From: an uncultured bacterium
GTDB taxonomy: Bacteria; Cyanobacteriota; Vampirovibrionia; Gastranaerophilales; Gastranaerophilaceae
DNA: 11,149 nt
Direction of reading: 5' to 3'
NCBI GenBank assembly: GCA_900314375.1
Contig: OMVC01000147.1
Coordinates: 1 to 11,149 of the forward strand
In this document: positions 5,703 through 11,149 of the stretch, piece by piece
Layout: every line of letters starts with the position of its first letter
Numbering within the stretch: position 1 is the stretch's first letter
Program-made: the position numbers and the translations under genes
Notes under the pieces: generated by a model
What the model was told of the DNA's origin: nothing
Databases searched by the model: none
What the model saw: only the letters and a program-made list of their open reading frames with translations

Positions 5703-5779
5703 AGATGTTTAGAAGATTGGAAGTTTAGCAGTTTCTGTATTGCTGAACCTCCAAACCTCCAAACCTCTAAACCTCCAAG
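5703..5779 (+). repeat. Octamer-periodic inverted repeat, truA-rplM spacer, divergent dialect
   Basis: Left units are AGATGTTT (5703-5710), AGAAGATT, GGAAGTTT (5719-5726) and AGCAGTTT (5727-5734). Right units are CTGAACCT (5743-5750), CCAAACCT (5751-5758 and 5759-5766) and CTAAACCT (5767-5774). The apex can close as AGCA/TGCT. It has the same period, polarity and inverted layout as the other copies, but the units are GGAGGTTT-like rather than GGTTGAAA-like and there is no core hairpin. Confidence 0.82.
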
Positions 5780-5798
5780 ATAATGGAGAAAATGCAAT

Positions 5799-6236
5799 AT
5801 GAAAACATATTCAGCAAAACCTCTTGAAGTAGAAAGAAAATGGTATGTAATTGATGCTGAAGGCGAAACATTGGGCCGTCTTGCAGTTCGCGTTGCAGAC
5901 ATTTTAAGAGGTAAGAATAAACCTGAATATACTCCAAACGTTGACACAGGTGATTTCGTAATCGTTATCAATGCTGACAAGGTTAGAGTATCAGGTAAAA
6001 AAGAAACTGATAAAATCTATTTACACCACACAGGATATCCTGGTGGATTAAAAACAGCTTCATTCAAAGAAGTTATGGAGCGTGACCCGAGAATTGTTAT
6101 TGAACATGCAGTTCGCGGTATGTTACAACATAACACTTTGGGTGCTGAACAATTTACAAAATTAAAAGTATACGTTGGTCCTGATCACCCGCATGCGGCT
6201 CAAAAACCAATCGTATTAGAGAAGGAGGCTAAATAA
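5799..6236 (+). CDS. rplM: 50S ribosomal protein L13
   Basis: L13 is an early-assembling large-subunit protein. The 145-residue product has family-standard length. Conserved blocks are RKWYVIDAEGETLGRLAVRV (14-33), ADILRGKNKPEYTPNVDTGD, and the signature AVRGMLQHNTLGAEQFTKLK followed by VYVGPDHPHAAQKP. The ATG at 5799 is preceded by GGAG (5785-5788) with a 10-nt gap. An ATG at 5792 is closer to GGAG but out of frame. It precedes rpsI with a one-base overlap (TAATG). The rplM-rpsI pair appended after truA is a common arrangement in cyanobacteria and Firmicutes. Confidence 0.98.
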   Translation: MKTYSAKPLEVERKWYVIDAEGETLGRLAVRVADILRGKNKPEYTPNVDTGDFVIVINADKVRVSGKKETDKIYLHHTGYPGGLKTASFKEVMERDPRIVIEHAVRGMLQHNTLGAEQFTKLKVYVGPDHPHAAQKPIVLEKEAK

Positions 6237-6637
6237 TGGCAGATAATAAAGATATTATAATGGCTACAGGCAGAAGAAAGACCTCCATCGCTGTTGTAAA
6301 ATTAGTAAAAGGTTCAGGCAGAATCTTTGTTAACGGCAAAACATTGAAGAACTATATCGGAAATCGTCCTGCAATTGAAATGTTAGTATATCGTCCGTTA
6401 GTTTTAACAGAAACTCAAGACAGATATGATATCAGAGTAAAAGCAGTAGGCGGCGGTGTTGTTGCTCAATGCGGAGCAATAAGACACGGTATTTCAAGAG
6501 CATTATTGAAATCTAATGAAGAATTCAGAAATGTATTGAAAGTTGAAGGTTTATTAACAAGAGACCCACGTGTTAAAGAACGTAAGAAATACGGTAGAAA
6601 AAGAGCTCGTAAGAGATTCCAATTCTCTAAACGTTAA
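6236..6637 (+). CDS. rpsI: 30S ribosomal protein S9
   Basis: S9 is a head protein of the 30S subunit whose basic C-terminal tail reaches the P-site tRNA. The 133-residue product carries the N-terminal block IMATGRRKTSIAVVKLVKGS, the signature VGGGVVAQCGAIRHGISRAL, and the expected basic tail ending KRFQFSKR. A strong ribosome binding site, GAAGGAGG (6221-6228), lies inside the end of rplM, 7 nt before the ATG. The start overlaps the rplM stop by one base, indicating translational coupling. It is the last gene of the operon; a long-stem terminator begins within 10 nt of its stop. Confidence 0.98.
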   Translation: MADNKDIIMATGRRKTSIAVVKLVKGSGRIFVNGKTLKNYIGNRPAIEMLVYRPLVLTETQDRYDIRVKAVGGGVVAQCGAIRHGISRALLKSNEEFRNVLKVEGLLTRDPRVKERKKYGRKRARKRFQFSKR

Positions 6638-6645
6638 TATTTTAC

Positions 6646-6702
6646 AAACATACAATTCAAACAGAACCGACCAAGTGGTCGGTTCTGTTTTATTGTATGT
6701 TT
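6646..6702 (+). terminator. Intrinsic terminator of the ribosomal operon
   Basis: A perfect 12-bp stem, ACAGAACCGACC (6661-6672) with GGTCGGTTCTGT (6677-6688), has the loop AAGT and is followed by TTTTATT. The stem can extend outward: AAACATACAAT (6646-6656) pairs with ATTGTATGTTT (6692-6702). On the minus strand the tail after the hairpin is poorer in T, so it probably acts mainly on the operon. Confidence 0.92.
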
Positions 6703-6753
6703 GCCATACTATGACAACATTATCTTATTATTAGAATAGCTCCAATTTACAAA

Positions 6754-7335
6754 CTATTCAAAAGTTGTAATTTTACCATCCGGCGCAACAGTAAAATCAA
6801 TTTGCCTTTCTGTGAATCCTGCAACTTGATCTTTAATAACGATTTTACCGCCTGTTAGTTTACCGTTTTCATCATAAATCATTGTTTGCTCAAAATTACC
6901 GTTTTTATAAACAGTTGTTCTTGGCCCTGCATCAGTGTGAAGTTTACCGTCATTACCAATAAGCCCCTGATCATACACTTTGACACTTCCGCCATCTTTT
7001 GACACAAACTCTACCGGCGCTCCCAAATGAAATTGCCTCATACCTGTATCTAAATATCCAAGATTTTCAAGTTCCACAGATGAAGATTGATTACCAAAAC
7101 CTACAGGGCTGTTTGCCAGCAGCAACTTTAGCGCTTTATGTGAACTTGGCTCATTTAATGCCTTGTTAATAACTTCCTGCGTTACTTTTCTTTGAGCATC
7201 ACCGCCTTCGAATTTGTTCATTTTAATTTGAATTTTTTTTGGTGATTGTTGAATTTCGTCACCTTCTTTTACTTTGCCTGTTTTTAAAGCTTCTAATGCC
7301 TTGTCAAAAACACCATTAATACCGTCCATTGACAT
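6754..7335 (-). CDS. Hypothetical protein, 193 residues, family not recognised
   Basis: A well-formed gene: AAAGGAG (minus strand, 7348-7342) lies 6 nt before the ATG, and codon use resembles the neighbours. I do not recognise a family. The product is soluble, with no signal peptide or membrane segment, and has no cysteines. Residues 1-75 look helical and charged (start MSMDGINGVFDKALEALKTG). Residues 100-193 look beta-rich, with repeated Gly/Asn turns such as SKDGGS, GNDGKL, KNGNF, DENGKL and APDGKI, which suggest a small sheet of hairpins. It lies alone between the operon terminator and a divergent XRE regulator that might control it. No function is assigned. Confidence 0.8.
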   Translation of the reverse strand: MSMDGINGVFDKALEALKTGKVKEGDEIQQSPKKIQIKMNKFEGGDAQRKVTQEVINKALNEPSSHKALKLLLANSPVGFGNQSSSVELENLGYLDTGMRQFHLGAPVEFVSKDGGSVKVYDQGLIGNDGKLHTDAGPRTTVYKNGNFEQTMIYDENGKLTGGKIVIKDQVAGFTERQIDFTVAPDGKITTFE

Positions 7336-7398
7336 AATAATCTCCTTTCGTGTGTATACTCTCTAAGCACAAATTCGCTTACTTATATAATAAAAAAT

Positions 7399-7428
7399 AT
7401 TATATGATTTTATTGCTTTATATTGGAA
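7399..7428 (-). promoter_or_regulatory. Weak candidate promoter for the hypothetical gene
   Basis: On the minus strand TATAAT (7404-7399) follows TTCCAA (7428-7423) with an 18-nt spacer, about 65 nt before the ATG. The -10 is perfect but the -35 is poor, and the region is so AT-rich that chance matches are likely. Confidence 0.3.
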
Positions 7429-7463
7429 TATTTTTAACATTTTGTTACACTATATAGCCATAT

Positions 7464-7500
7464 ATTTCTCTAATTAGTTTATTAAACTAATTAGAGAAAT
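7464..7500. promoter_or_regulatory. 37-nt near-perfect palindrome, probable operator
   Basis: Two 18-nt arms (7464-7481 and 7483-7500) are perfect reverse complements around a single central T. Each arm contains the self-complementary octamer CTAATTAG (7470-7477 and 7487-7494), with centres 17 bp apart. It ends 17 nt before the XRE gene and just before a perfect -10 box. The placement suggests an autoregulatory operator, possibly shared with the divergent gene. There is no T-tract, so a terminator role is less likely. Confidence 0.65.
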
Positions 7501-7502
7501 AA

Positions 7503-7508
7503 TATAAT
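7503..7508 (+). promoter_or_regulatory. -10 box of the XRE regulator, possibly leaderless
   Basis: TATAAT lies 9 nt before the ATG at 7518, so transcription would begin within a few bases of the start codon. No Shine-Dalgarno is present there. The -35 would fall inside the palindrome but is not a good match. Confidence 0.45.
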
Positions 7509-7517
7509 CTATTAATA

Positions 7518-7829
7518 ATGAAATATCAAAAACTAATAAATACAAATATTAAAGAGTTACGTATTAAACATGGTTTGACACAAGAAGAGTTTGCTGAAAA
7601 AATCGGTTTAAGCATACAGGGACTTTCCAATTTAGAAAGAAACAGATATCAACCCACATCGGATACTATTGATAAAATATGTAAAAATTTTAATCTTGAA
7701 CCGATTGAGCTATTATTGACAAACAGCCAAAGCGATGAAAATTTAATTATAAATATTAATTCCATCCTGCGCAACTGTTCAAAACACAAATTAAAACAAA
7801 TTTATGATATTATACGAATTCTACAATAA
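7518..7829 (+). CDS. XRE/Cro-C1 family helix-turn-helix regulator
   Basis: A 103-residue DNA-binding protein. Residues 10-66 form a classical HTH_3 domain: IKELRIKHGLTQEEFAEKIG, then the recognition-helix segment LSIQGLSNLERNRYQPTSDT, ending FNLEPIELLL. Residues 76-103 form a short predicted helical tail that may dimerise. There is no peptidase or ligand domain, so it resembles small phage-repressor-like or housekeeping regulators. No ribosome binding site precedes the ATG and a perfect -10 lies 9 nt away, which suggests a leaderless transcript. The palindrome at 7464-7500 is the obvious candidate binding site. There is no adjacent toxin gene, so a toxin-antitoxin role is not supported. The gene ends at a shared terminator. 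Confidence 0.88.
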   Translation: MKYQKLINTNIKELRIKHGLTQEEFAEKIGLSIQGLSNLERNRYQPTSDTIDKICKNFNLEPIELLLTNSQSDENLIININSILRNCSKHKLKQIYDIIRILQ

Positions 7830-7865
7830 AAAATGAAGCAGCTCAAAAGAGCTGCTTCATTTTTT
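7828..7865. terminator. Bidirectional intrinsic terminator
   Basis: ATGAAGCAGCTC (7833-7844) pairs perfectly with GAGCTGCTTCAT (7849-7860) around an AAAA loop. It is flanked by six A on the left and six T on the right, so each strand sees a T-tract after the stem. It overlaps the stop of the XRE gene and lies 13 nt beyond the stop of the convergent TM2 gene, serving both. Confidence 0.92.
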
Positions 7866-7877
7866 AGAACACCTCAG

Positions 7878-8135
7878 CTACACGGTCCAAGCTAGAATTT
7901 TGCCATTTCCATCCGTAAATTGTGCTGTAGCAATCATAATTAAATCAATCACAGCCCAAATACCAGTAATATAAAAACCCAACCCGAAAATCCAACCTGT
8001 AAGTAATGTGATTAATAGCATTGCGACTGCTGTTTGAGTTTTACCTACATAAAAGCGATGAGCACCAAAAACTCCTAAAAAGATACAAAATAATAATGCA
8101 GCTAACCAAACTTTATTTAATTCTTTTCCTTCCAT
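7878..8135 (-). CDS. TM2-domain small membrane protein
   Basis: An 85-residue integral membrane protein with a TM2 domain. It has a short charged N-terminus (MEGKELNKVW), a first hydrophobic helix LAALLFCIFLGVFGAHRFYV with the hallmark GAHRFYVG loop, and a second hydrophobic stretch through AVAMLLITLLTGWIFGLGF, then IWAVIDLIMIA. TM2 proteins are widespread; their role is poorly defined. The frame stays open upstream to a TTG at 8156, but AAAGGAGG (minus strand, 8148-8141) sits 5 nt before the ATG at 8135. The longer reading would translate the ribosome binding site, so I use 8135. A good promoter lies upstream and a bidirectional terminator follows. Confidence 0.9.
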   Translation of the reverse strand: MEGKELNKVWLAALLFCIFLGVFGAHRFYVGKTQTAVAMLLITLLTGWIFGLGFYITGIWAVIDLIMIATAQFTDGNGKILAWTV

Positions 8136-8167
8136 ATTGACCTCCTTTATACACAAACTTAATTATA

Positions 8168-8196
8168 ATTTTATTATTTTATTTTAATTTAGTCAA
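8168..8196 (-). promoter_or_regulatory. Promoter of the TM2 gene
   Basis: On the minus strand TTGACT (8196-8191) and TAAAAT (8173-8168) each match five of six consensus bases, with the ideal 17-nt spacer. Transcription would start near 8161, leaving a leader of about 25 nt with AAAGGAGG. Confidence 0.6.
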
Positions 8197-8238
8197 TAAA
8201 CATACTCCAAATAATAAATATTTCAATTTGTAACATTA

Positions 8239-8266
8239 TTCAACAGGACTAGTTAAATAGTATTAT
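8239..8266 (+). promoter_or_regulatory. Weak candidate promoter for the branching enzyme gene
   Basis: TTCAAC (8239-8244) precedes TATTAT (8261-8266) by 16 nt, about 90 nt before the GH57 start. The surrounding DNA is almost entirely A/T, so other -10 placements are equally possible. Confidence 0.28.
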
Positions 8267-8352
8267 ATTTTTTAATCATTTGTGGTATATATATATTGTA
8301 CATAAATGAATTATATTAATAAATATAATTTTGAAGATTGGAGGCAATTTAA

Positions 8353-10080
8353 ATGGCAACAGGTCAATTTGTTTTTATGTTACACTCACATTTACCTTAC
8401 TATCGTAAAGCAGGTATGTGGCCTTTCGGGGAAGAAAACCTTTACGAATGTATGGCAGAAACATACGTTCCTTTGGTTAACGCTATTTCAGAACTTTATT
8501 ACGATGAAGGCATAAAGGCAAAATTAACGGTCGGAATTACTCCAATTTTAGCTGAACAACTTAATGATGAACATTTACAAAACGGATTTGTTGAGTATTT
8601 GGACGAAAAAATCAAAAGTGTTTCAAAAGATTTAGAGAGATATCCGGATGAAAAAGTTCCTTATTCTCAACATTTGAAATACCTCGCAAAATACTATTTT
8701 GATTGGTACTCAAATATTAAAAATTCATTTATAAATAAATATAATAAAGATTTAATATCAGCTTTTAAAAACTTACAGGATTTAGGATGTATAGAAATCA
8801 CAACTTCAGGTGCTACGCATGGTTTTTCACCGTTATTGGCAACCGATAATAATTTGAATGCTCAATTCAAAGTAGGTTCTGATACAACAAAAAGATTGTT
8901 CGGTAAAAAGGCAAAAGGCGCATGGCTGCCTGAATGTGCATACCGCCAAGGTTATGAATACATCGGTAAAGACGGTCAAAAACATTGGCGACCTGCTATT
9001 GAAGTTACACTACAAAATAACGATATTGAATACTTCTTTACGGAATCTCACGTTATAGAAGGCGGAAATTCAATCGGCTGCAGACGTGTTGTCGGTGTTT
9101 ACGGAAATATTGAGTATATTCCGTTACCTGACAGAGAACCGACAGGATATGACACATATTCCGCTTATTGGTTACCTGATGCGCAAGTTGCAGTTATGGG
9201 AAGAAACGACAGAGCAGGATACCAGGTTTGGTCCGCTGCTGACGGATACCCCGGCGACGGATGTTACAGAGAATTCCACAAAAAAGATGATAAATCAGGT
9301 ATGAATTATTGGAGAATAACTTCTCCTACAACCGATTTAGGCGATAAAATGCTATATGACCCTGTATTGGCATTAAATCAGGTAAATTTAAATTCAGACC
9401 ACTATACAACAATGCTTTATCACTTATTAAACGATTACAAACAATCACATAACGGTAAAGAAGGTTTGATTATGGTATCATTTGATACGGAATTATACGG
9501 TCACTGGTGGTTTGAAGGTATTGAGTTTATTAAACAAGTTATCAGAAAACTTAATAACTACTTACCTCAGATTGAACGTATGACAGCAGGCGAATACTTA
9601 AAAGAACATCCTCCTGTTGAGGCTATTCAAATCCCTGAATCTTCTTGGGGACAAGGCGGTCATTTCTACGTTTGGAACAACCATTTAACTGAATGGATGT
9701 GGCCTATTATTCACGCTTGCGAAAAACGCATTACAAGAATTGTTGATAGATATGAAACAATTCCTGAAGATAAGTTATTACACAGAGCATTGAACCAATT
9801 AGCAAGAGAAAACCTGTTATTGCAAAGTTCGGATTGGCCTTTCCTGATTACGACATGGCAGGCAAAAGATTATGCTACAGACAGATTCAGAGAACACGTT
9901 GACAGATTTGAATTTATTGCGGATATGATTGAATCAGGAAATATTGATGATTCTAAATTAAAAGAAATTGAAAGCATCGATAATTGTTTCTCGGATATTG
10001 ATTACAGAGTTTATTTATCAATTGAAGACGGAGTAATTCCTCAACAATCAAAAAAATTAGCACCGTTATATACGGATTAG
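8353..10080 (+). CDS. GH57 1,4-alpha-glucan branching enzyme
   Basis: A 575-residue cytoplasmic enzyme (no signal peptide) of glycoside hydrolase family 57, in the branching-enzyme clade. Such enzymes cleave alpha-1,4 glucan and re-attach it by alpha-1,6 links during glycogen synthesis. The conserved GH57 regions occur in order: HSHLPY (11-16), GITP (61-64), GAWLPECAYR (189-198) with the nucleophile E194, SFDTELYGHWWFEG (376-389) with acid/base D378, and ESSWGQGGHFYVWNN (429-443). A helical C-terminal domain rich in tryptophan (LTEWMWP, SSDWPFLITTWQ) follows, as in characterised branching enzymes. GGAGG (8340-8344) lies 8 nt before the ATG. The gene is monocistronic with its own terminator. 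Branching rather than amylase activity is inferred from family resemblance. Confidence 0.9.
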   Translation: MATGQFVFMLHSHLPYYRKAGMWPFGEENLYECMAETYVPLVNAISELYYDEGIKAKLTVGITPILAEQLNDEHLQNGFVEYLDEKIKSVSKDLERYPDEKVPYSQHLKYLAKYYFDWYSNIKNSFINKYNKDLISAFKNLQDLGCIEITTSGATHGFSPLLATDNNLNAQFKVGSDTTKRLFGKKAKGAWLPECAYRQGYEYIGKDGQKHWRPAIEVTLQNNDIEYFFTESHVIEGGNSIGCRRVVGVYGNIEYIPLPDREPTGYDTYSAYWLPDAQVAVMGRNDRAGYQVWSAADGYPGDGCYREFHKKDDKSGMNYWRITSPTTDLGDKMLYDPVLALNQVNLNSDHYTTMLYHLLNDYKQSHNGKEGLIMVSFDTELYGHWWFEGIEFIKQVIRKLNNYLPQIERMTAGEYLKEHPPVEAIQIPESSWGQGGHFYVWNNHLTEWMWPIIHACEKRITRIVDRYETIPEDKLLHRALNQLARENLLLQSSDWPFLITTWQAKDYATDRFREHVDRFEFIADMIESGNIDDSKLKEIESIDNCFSDIDYRVYLSIEDGVIPQQSKKLAPLYTD

Positions 10081-10117
10081 TATAAAAGACTTTTTTACAA
10101 TTCATTTTATATTACAT

Positions 10118-10140
10118 GCCTTGATTATAATCAAGGCTTT
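10118..10140 (+). terminator. Intrinsic terminator of the branching enzyme gene
   Basis: GCCTTGAT (10118-10125) and ATCAAGGC (10130-10137) form a perfect stem around TATA, followed by TTTTTATTT. The T-tract runs into the stop codon of the convergent flavoprotein gene. On the other strand the tail is poor, so action there would be weaker. Confidence 0.88.
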
Positions 10141-11149
10141 TTATTTGCTATGAATTATTGCATTGGCTGCAACATAAGCACCCGACCAGCAGTTTTGCAA
10201 ATTAAATCCGCCGCAAAAGCCGTCTATATCCAAGACTTCACCGCAAAAATACAATCCGCCTATTGTCTTATGCTCCATTGTTTTTGAGTTAACTTCTTTT
10301 AAATCAACCCCTCCGCAAGTAACAACTTCTGAATCCGGAACTTTTCCTGTTGTAATAATTTCAAAATCGGTTAGCGCCGAATATATTTTATTGCGCAGTA
10401 AAGAATTTATTTTATGGCAAGGTATATCAGGAGCTATACTTAATTCATTTAGCAAAAACTCTGCCAACGAACGAGGAATCATTTTTGCGATTAAATTTTT
10501 TATTTCTTTATGAGGATTTTTATTTAACAGTTCTTGAAAATTAAAATCCTCTGTAAATCTAATTTTTATAATATACGGAAAATCTTTTCTTGCATAAATT
10601 GAAGAAATCTTATAAATAACAGGTCCTGAAACTCCTTTATGAGTGAATAACAAATCGCCTTTATATTTTTTATCATCAACTGTCAGCATAACATCTTTTA
10701 AACTAACCCCCGCCAACGATGATAAATCTTCCTTCGTTTTCAAACCAACAAGTGATTGGGTAGGCGGGATAATATTTACTCCCAAATCCTTTAACAAATT
10801 GAAATTTGAATGCCCGCCAACAGATATCACAACATAATCAAAAGCATAAGAACTTTTATCTGTAACTATTTTAAAACAATTATCCTTTTTTTCTATTTTT
10901 AAAACTTCTTCTTTAACCAAATTGCAATCTAAAGATTTTAGTAATTTTTCGCGAACCTCCTTTGAAGAATTTGAATTTGGAAAAATTCGCCAATCGTCTT
11001 GCACATAAGTTTCAACACCTATATCTTTAAAAAAATCAATTGTATCTTGAGTCCCAAATTGCGAAAAAACAGAATATAAAAATTTTTCGCCCCTGGGATA
11101 ATTTTTGGCAAGTTCTTTAAAATCATATTCGCAATATGCTAAATTACAA
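10141..11149 (-). CDS. BaiN/HI0933-family FAD-dependent oxidoreductase, 5' partial
   Basis: The C-terminal 335 residues of a HI0933/YhiN (BaiN-like) flavoprotein; the family is usually about 400 residues. The frame stays open to the right edge, so the missing part would hold the N-terminal GxGxxG FAD site. The visible segment begins CNLAYCEYDF, the end of the family's GRCN block, followed by YPRGEKFLYSVFSQFG and DDWRIFPNS. An internal GTG at 11004 is not the start, because conserved sequence continues upstream. Later blocks are VVISVGGHSN, LLFTHKGVSGPVIYKIS, VTCGGVDLKEVN, and the diagnostic GLYFCGEVLDIDGFCGGFNL near the C-terminus, which completes the FAD site. Members are often annotated as aminoacetone oxidases or NAD(P)/FAD dehydrogenases; the true substrate here is unknown. 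Confidence 0.9.
   Translation of the reverse strand, partial: CNLAYCEYDFKELAKNYPRGEKFLYSVFSQFGTQDTIDFFKDIGVETYVQDDWRIFPNSNSSKEVREKLLKSLDCNLVKEEVLKIEKKDNCFKIVTDKSSYAFDYVVISVGGHSNFNLLKDLGVNIIPPTQSLVGLKTKEDLSSLAGVSLKDVMLTVDDKKYKGDLLFTHKGVSGPVIYKISSIYARKDFPYIIKIRFTEDFNFQELLNKNPHKEIKNLIAKMIPRSLAEFLLNELSIAPDIPCHKINSLLRNKIYSALTDFEIITTGKVPDSEVVTCGGVDLKEVNSKTMEHKTIGGLYFCGEVLDIDGFCGGFNLQNCWSGAYVAANAIIHSK

Noticed and set aside
1234..5779. Octamer arrays considered as a CRISPR array or plasmid-type iterons
   Set aside because: Units are 8 nt with no unique spacers, occur in inverted pairs between ribosomal genes, and no cas, rep or dnaA genes are nearby.
7518..7829. XRE gene considered as the antitoxin of a toxin-antitoxin pair
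   Set aside because: Its downstream neighbour is convergent, and no small toxin-like gene is adjacent on the same strand.
8306..8515. Frame starting before the GH57 gene with MNYINKYNFEDW
   Set aside because: It overlaps the GH57 start in another frame, has no ribosome binding site, and its product has no recognisable features.
9086..9304. Short plus-strand frame inside the GH57 gene
   Set aside because: Overlaps conserved GH57 sequence in another frame and has no ribosome binding site.

Overview
The window looks like an AT-rich bacterial chromosome, most plausibly a non-photosynthetic relative of the Cyanobacteria (Melainabacteria/Vampirovibrionia, Gastranaerophilales-like). This is an inference from three things: the cyanobacteria-like RpoA N-terminal domain, the low-GC codon use, and a GH57 glucan branching enzyme of the type common in that group. 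No 16S gene is present to confirm it. All core genes are intact, with clear AAGGAG-type ribosome binding sites.

Layout. Positions 1-709 (minus strand) hold a partial membrane-protein gene and a rimI-like acetyltransferase, coupled by an ATGA overlap. A divergent intergenic region of about 300 bp follows. Positions 1015-6637 (plus strand) are a translation/transcription operon: infA, rpmJ, rpsM, rpsK, rpsD, rpoA, rplQ, truA, rplM, rpsI. It ends in a strong hairpin terminator at 6646-6702. The order is the classical alpha operon plus the rplM-rpsI pair. The usual upstream secY/adk/map genes are absent.

Positions 6754-8135 are accessory: an unrecognised 193-residue protein (minus), a small XRE-type regulator with a 37-nt palindrome at its promoter (plus), a shared bidirectional terminator, and a TM2-domain membrane protein (minus). 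Positions 8353-10080 encode a GH57 1,4-alpha-glucan branching enzyme (plus), closed by a terminator. The minus-strand gene running off the right edge is a BaiN/HI0933-family flavoprotein.

The most unusual signal is in the spacers of the ribosomal operon. Each of the six spacers longer than about 100 nt carries a paired set of tandem 8-nt units, one arm purine-rich and the other its approximate reverse complement. Three of the six share a near-identical apical core with the mini-hairpin GTGCGAAGCAC; the others keep the octamer architecture with different sequence. A remnant of the core may also sit inside an extra segment of truA. The elements are seen in this window only inside the operon. 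Separate points of interest are a GC-rich hairpin directly before rpsD (possible S4-responsive leader) and the double CTAATTAG palindrome at the regulator gene, which may be leaderless.

Three start sites differ from the longest reading frame and were chosen by ribosome binding site and family alignment: rpoA at 3310, the TM2 gene at 8135 and rimI at 709.
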